This document shows, piece by piece, positions 60,390 to 64,000 of a DNA stretch of 64,000 bases. The notes beneath the pieces are model-generated. The model saw only the letters and a list, made by a program, of their open reading frames with translations, had not been told where the DNA came from and ran no database searches. The stretch covers positions 1-64,000 of the forward strand of contig DAHVCP010000019.1 of the NCBI GenBank assembly GCA_027314025.1, in the 5' to 3' direction. The position numbers were made by a program, and so were the translations under genes. Origin of the DNA: Acidobacteriota bacterium (GTDB taxonomy: Bacteria; Acidobacteriota; Terriglobia; Terriglobales; SCQP01). How positions within the stretch are numbered: the stretch's first letter is position 1; each line of letters opens with the position of its first letter.

Positions 60390-61388
60390 GTGCCCGTTCC
60401 CGCCGCCATCTCCGCCCGTCCCGCCGCGCTGCGCGCCATGGTCTTGGGACGGGCGGGCTACGACCTGTACTCGGCGCAGCCGGGCCAGCCGCTGGACCAA
60501 GTGCGGCGGTTTGCGGCGGGACTGGGCGGCTCCAGCGCCAACATCGCCGTGGGCCTGGCGCGGCTGGGATGGCGGGTGAGTTTGGGGGCGGCGGTTTCAG
60601 CCGACGCGGTGGGCCGGTTCATCCGCTCCCGCTTGGCCGCCGAGGGCGTGCACCTCGGCGCGCTGCAAACCGTGGCCGGGCACACCAGTTCGATGTGCCT
60701 GACCGAGATCGCGCCTCCGGACGGCGCCGAGCAGGTGTTTTATCGCTGCCGTCCGGCGGACGAGCAGCTGCGCTGGACGCGCGCCTTGCAGGCGGAGCTG
60801 CGCGCGGCGCATGGCGGTTTGTTCCTGACCAACGGCACCAGCCTGTGCGCCTTGCCCAGCCGGGCGACGACGCTGCGCGCCTTGGCGGCGGCGCGCCGCG
60901 CCGGCCTGACGACGGTGCTGGACGTGGATTACCGGGAATCGAGCTGGCCATCGGCGACCGCGGCGGGCCGCGCCGCCTGGGCGGCGCTGCCGCTGTTGGA
61001 TGTGGTGCTGGCCAACGAGGCGGAGATGCGTCTGCTGGCCGCGGCCGCGCGGCGACCCGGCGGCGACCGCGTGGCCCGGGCGATGTTGGCGCGCGGGGCG
61101 CAGGTGGTGGTTTGCAAGCAAGGCGCCGCCGGGGTGGTGGCGTATTCCGCGACGGGGCGGATCCGCCGTCCCGCCGCGGCCACGCCGGTGGTCAGCACCG
61201 TCGGCGCCGGCGATGGTTTCGCCGCCGGCTTCTTGGACGCGTTTGGCCGCGGCCAGCCCTTGGCCGCATGCCTGGAGCGTGGCAGCGCCAGCGCCGCGTG
61301 GGTGGTGGCGCGGGTAGGCTGCGCGGAAGCGATGCCGTTTCCGGCCGATTTGGCGCCGCGGCCGCGCGCCGCGCGCATCGTGGTGTGA
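60390..61388 (+). CDS. iolC: 5-dehydro-2-deoxygluconokinase-like PfkB sugar kinase
   Basis: This ribokinase-fold kinase (332 residues from a GTG) would phosphorylate 2-deoxy-5-keto-D-gluconate, the product of IolB. The N-terminal block GRAGYDLYSAQPGQPL plus GGSSANIAVGLARLGW is IolC-typical. The second PfkB signature, STVGAGDGFAAGF, holds the catalytic Asp. An ATG at 60438 (MVLGRAGYDLY) is an alternative start that fits the family better. It is divergent from the TonB receptor, with shared regulatory DNA between them, and the PIG-L gene follows after 34 bases. Confidence 0.88.
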   Translation: MPVPAAISARPAALRAMVLGRAGYDLYSAQPGQPLDQVRRFAAGLGGSSANIAVGLARLGWRVSLGAAVSADAVGRFIRSRLAAEGVHLGALQTVAGHTSSMCLTEIAPPDGAEQVFYRCRPADEQLRWTRALQAELRAAHGGLFLTNGTSLCALPSRATTLRALAAARRAGLTTVLDVDYRESSWPSATAAGRAAWAALPLLDVVLANEAEMRLLAAAARRPGGDRVARAMLARGAQVVVCKQGAAGVVAYSATGRIRRPAAATPVVSTVGAGDGFAAGFLDAFGRGQPLAACLERGSASAAWVVARVGCAEAMPFPADLAPRPRAARIVV

Positions 61389-61422
61389 GGGGTTGCGACT
61401 ACTTTCAATGAGGAGATTCCTG

Positions 61423-64000
61423 ATGAGTTCCCGACTTCGTGGTTTCGTTTCGGCCGTGGGCCGCGCGCTGACCGGCGCGCTGCTGGCCACCGGCGGCGTC
61501 CTGCTGGCGGTCACCGCCGTCCAGGCCCAGGCGCCGCGCACCATCGCCCTCGGCCATGCCCGGGTTTCGGCGCACGCCATTCCCGTCAACCGGGGTTCGC
61601 TGGCGTTATGGCAAACGCTGAAAAAGCTGCACACCCGCGCCAGCCTGATCATGATTGACGCCCACCCCGACGACGAAGACGGGCCGATGATGACCTATGA
61701 GTCCCGCGGCAAGGGCGCGCGGGTGGCGCTGCTGACGTTGAACCGCGGCGAGGGCGGCGCCAACGTGATGTCCTCGAACTTCTGGGACCAGTTGGGCCTG
61801 GTGCGCACCGAGGAGCTGCTGCACGCCGACCGCTACTACGGCATCGCGCCGCAGTACTTTAGCCGCGTGGTGGACTTCGGCTTCTCGAAGTCCCGCCGCG
61901 GCAGCCTGGAGAAGTGGGGCAAGCAGCGGGTGCTGGCGGACGTGGTGCGGGTCATCCGCATGGACCGGCCGCTGGTGCTGACCTCGGTCTTCGTCGGTTG
62001 GCACTCCGACGGCCACGGCAACCATCAAGTGTCCGGCGAGATGACGCAGCTGGCCTACAAAGACGCCGGCAATCCCAAGATGTTCCCGCGGCAGATCGCC
62101 CGCGGCCTGCGGCCCTGGACGCCGCTGAAGGATTTTGCCCGCGTGCCGTTCGGCCTGATGGCCGGTGAGTTGAACCCCAAGGGCATGTGGGATTACGCCA
62201 GCCAGAGGTACTATCCGGCCGGCGTCTTCGATTACATTACCGGGAAATTCCAGCCCGGGGCGGTGAGCGTGAGCGTGCGGCTTCCGGTCGGCCAGTTCGC
62301 CCCGCTGTTGGGACTGAACTATTCCCAGATTTCGCGCCTCGGCCTGAGCTTCCAAAAGTCGCAAAACGGCGGCATCGGCTTGCCGGAGGCGGGACGCCAG
62401 ACCAGCGAGTACCACCTGTTCGCCTCGCGGGTGCCGGTCCCGGCGGTGGAGAACTCGCTGTTTCAGGGCATTGACACCTCCCTGCCCGGCATCGCCGACC
62501 TGGCGCCCGGGCCGGCCGCCGCGTTCCTGCGCCCGGCGCTGGAGACGATCAACGCCGACGTGGATACGGCGATGCGGCAGTTCGATCCGGTGCATCCGGA
62601 GCGCATCGCGCCGGTGCTGGCCGACGGCTACCGGCGGATGAATGCGCTGGTGAACCGGGTGCAGGCCAGCGCCATCGCGCCGCTGGCGAAGTACAACGTG
62701 CTGTACGAACTGCACATCAAGCAGGCGCAGTTCAACACCGCCCTGGTGCAGGCCCTGGAACTGAACCTACAGGCGACGGTGACGACGCCGAAACCGCCCA
62801 GCGGATTGTTCGCGATGTTTTTCGGCACGCCGGCGACCTTCACCACCGCCATCCGCGGGCAGCATTTCTGGGTGAACGTTCATTTGGTGGCGCAAGGCCG
62901 GACGCCGGTGCGGCTGACCGGGGTGGACCTGCGCGGCATCAATGGCCAGAGCTGGGATGCGATGGCGCACGGCCCCGTGGCCGGGACGCTGGCCGGGAAC
63001 CGGCCGGACAATCTGCGCTTCTCCGCCACGGTGCCGGAGAACGCCCCCTACACCCGCCCTTACTTCTCACGGCCGAACATTGAGCAAGCGTATTACAACA
63101 TCCGCAACCGGAAGTACATTGACCGTCCGCTGGCGCCGTATCCGCTGAAGGCCTGGGCGCACTTCCGCTATCACGGCGTGAACCTGACGATGGGCGAGGT
63201 GGTGCAGTCGGTCAGCCGCATCACCGGTCCGGGATTGGTGCTCAATCCGCTGGTGGTGGCGCCGGCCATTTCGGTGACCATCCGGCCGATCGCCGGCATC
63301 GTGCCCCTGGGCGCGCGCAGCTTCCGCCTAACCGCGACCGTGCACAGCAACGTCAAGGGTCCGGCGCGGGGCGCCGTGCGCCTGGAGCTGCCGGCGGGCT
63401 GGCGGGCGGAGCCAGCGGTGGCCCACTTCGCCGCGGCGCATGACGGCCAAGACCAATCGGTGGATTTCCAGGTCTTCCCCGCCAATCTGCGGGTGCGGCC
63501 CTACCGCATCCAGGCGGTGGCGGACTATGACGGGCAGCATTTCGGCCTGGGCTATGTCACCGTCGGCTATCCCGGCCTGCGGCCGTACAACTACTACCGC
63601 CAGGCAATTTACCGCACCAGCGGCGTGAACGTGAAGGTCGCGCCGGGGCTAAAGGTCGCCTACCTCATGGGCAGCGGCGATGAAGTGCCGCAGTCGCTGG
63701 TGAACCTGGGCATCCACGTGCATTTCCTCAACGCCCAGGACCTGGCCAGCGGCAACCTGGACAAATACAACGTGATCCTGCTGGGCGTGCGCACCTACGC
63801 GGTCCGCACCAGCCTGCGCACCTACAACAGCCGGCTCCTGCACTACGTGCATCAGGGCGGGGTGGTGATCGTGCAGTACAACACGCCGGAGTACGACCAC
63901 GACTACGGTCCGTATCCCTACCGCATGGGCAAGGACCCGCAAGAGGTGACGCATGAGGACTCGCGGATGGTCATCCTGCATCCGCACAATCCGGTCTTCA
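61423..64000 (+). CDS. Exported PIG-L family deacetylase with long C-terminal extension (3' cut by window)
   Basis: The frame is open from the ATG to the window end (859 codons). A signal peptide (residues ~1-36, GALLATGGVLLAVTAVQAQA) leads to a LmbE/PIG-L zinc deacetylase domain with DAHPDDED near residue 79 and the later metal histidine motif SDGHGNH. A region of ~600 residues follows, with beta-sandwich-like segments (residues ~440 on) and a late block (LKVAYLMGSGDEVPQSL ... VILLGVRTYAVR) resembling a glutamine-amidotransferase-like fold. Such fusions are common in Acidobacteriota and Bacteroidota and are thought to act on acetylated sugars. AGGAG precedes the start. It is probably co-transcribed with iolC. 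Confidence 0.9.
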   Translation, partial: MSSRLRGFVSAVGRALTGALLATGGVLLAVTAVQAQAPRTIALGHARVSAHAIPVNRGSLALWQTLKKLHTRASLIMIDAHPDDEDGPMMTYESRGKGARVALLTLNRGEGGANVMSSNFWDQLGLVRTEELLHADRYYGIAPQYFSRVVDFGFSKSRRGSLEKWGKQRVLADVVRVIRMDRPLVLTSVFVGWHSDGHGNHQVSGEMTQLAYKDAGNPKMFPRQIARGLRPWTPLKDFARVPFGLMAGELNPKGMWDYASQRYYPAGVFDYITGKFQPGAVSVSVRLPVGQFAPLLGLNYSQISRLGLSFQKSQNGGIGLPEAGRQTSEYHLFASRVPVPAVENSLFQGIDTSLPGIADLAPGPAAAFLRPALETINADVDTAMRQFDPVHPERIAPVLADGYRRMNALVNRVQASAIAPLAKYNVLYELHIKQAQFNTALVQALELNLQATVTTPKPPSGLFAMFFGTPATFTTAIRGQHFWVNVHLVAQGRTPVRLTGVDLRGINGQSWDAMAHGPVAGTLAGNRPDNLRFSATVPENAPYTRPYFSRPNIEQAYYNIRNRKYIDRPLAPYPLKAWAHFRYHGVNLTMGEVVQSVSRITGPGLVLNPLVVAPAISVTIRPIAGIVPLGARSFRLTATVHSNVKGPARGAVRLELPAGWRAEPAVAHFAAAHDGQDQSVDFQVFPANLRVRPYRIQAVADYDGQHFGLGYVTVGYPGLRPYNYYRQAIYRTSGVNVKVAPGLKVAYLMGSGDEVPQSLVNLGIHVHFLNAQDLASGNLDKYNVILLGVRTYAVRTSLRTYNSRLLHYVHQGGVVIVQYNTPEYDHDYGPYPYRMGKDPQEVTHEDSRMVILHPHNPVF

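Noticed and set aside
1-64000. CRISPR arrays, insertion sequences, prophage
   Set aside because: I saw no regularly spaced direct repeats with unique spacers, no transposase or integrase genes and no phage structural genes.

Overview
This 64 kb window is uniformly GC-rich bacterial chromosome with tightly packed genes. Several genes point to Acidobacteriota: a large TonB-dependent receptor with an N-terminal carboxypeptidase-regulatory-like domain, a secreted VPS10/BNR-repeat protein, a di-haem reaction-centre-type cytochrome c, a PIG-L protein with a long C-terminal extension, a penicillin acylase and a Tat-exported TIM-barrel isomerase. The phylum is an inference from gene content; there is no rRNA here to confirm it.

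Layout. 0-7 kb: end of an E2 acyltransferase gene, a sugar-phosphate-isomerase-like gene, then an imuA-imuB-dnaE2 mutagenesis cassette. 7-18.4 kb: envelope and metabolic genes (VPS10-like protein, cytochrome c, methylmalonyl-CoA-mutase-type large subunit, orphan ABC ATPase, DedA-like membrane protein, galE, LysR regulator). 18.5-35 kb: a class 1 DISARM anti-phage locus in the order drmD, drmMI, drmA, drmB, drmC. The methylase gene is broken into two frames at a C7 tract. Between drmMI and drmA lies an opposite-strand pair: a PUA-like/DUF3883 nuclease candidate and a protein with three identically spaced C2H2-type zinc fingers. A gene of unknown function is divergent from drmD.

35-47.7 kb: NRAMP-like transporter, membrane proteins, KDPG-type aldolase, penicillin acylase, BtuF-like protein, CBS-domain protein coupled to a 39-residue membrane peptide, cobalamin-dependent methionine synthase and a CDF metal transporter. 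47.8-50.2 kb: tRNA-Leu followed by a small accessory stretch (HNH nuclease with a glycine-zipper tail, a two-gene module behind a 26-bp palindrome, a HEPN-like protein). 50.4-53.1 kb: GH18-like secreted protein coupled to a parvulin, and a DinB-like protein. 53.8-64 kb: a divergent inositol-catabolism locus. TonB receptor, iolD and iolB run leftward; iolC and a PIG-L protein (cut by the window end) run rightward. The two directions share a LacI-type operator-like motif.

A recurring feature is a -10-like hexamer placed 6-8 bases before the start codon of many genes, including drmD and drmA. This suggests frequent leaderless transcription. The strongest leads are the DISARM locus with its antisense nuclease/zinc-finger pair, the one-base break in the DISARM methylase, and the membrane-anchored HNH protein.
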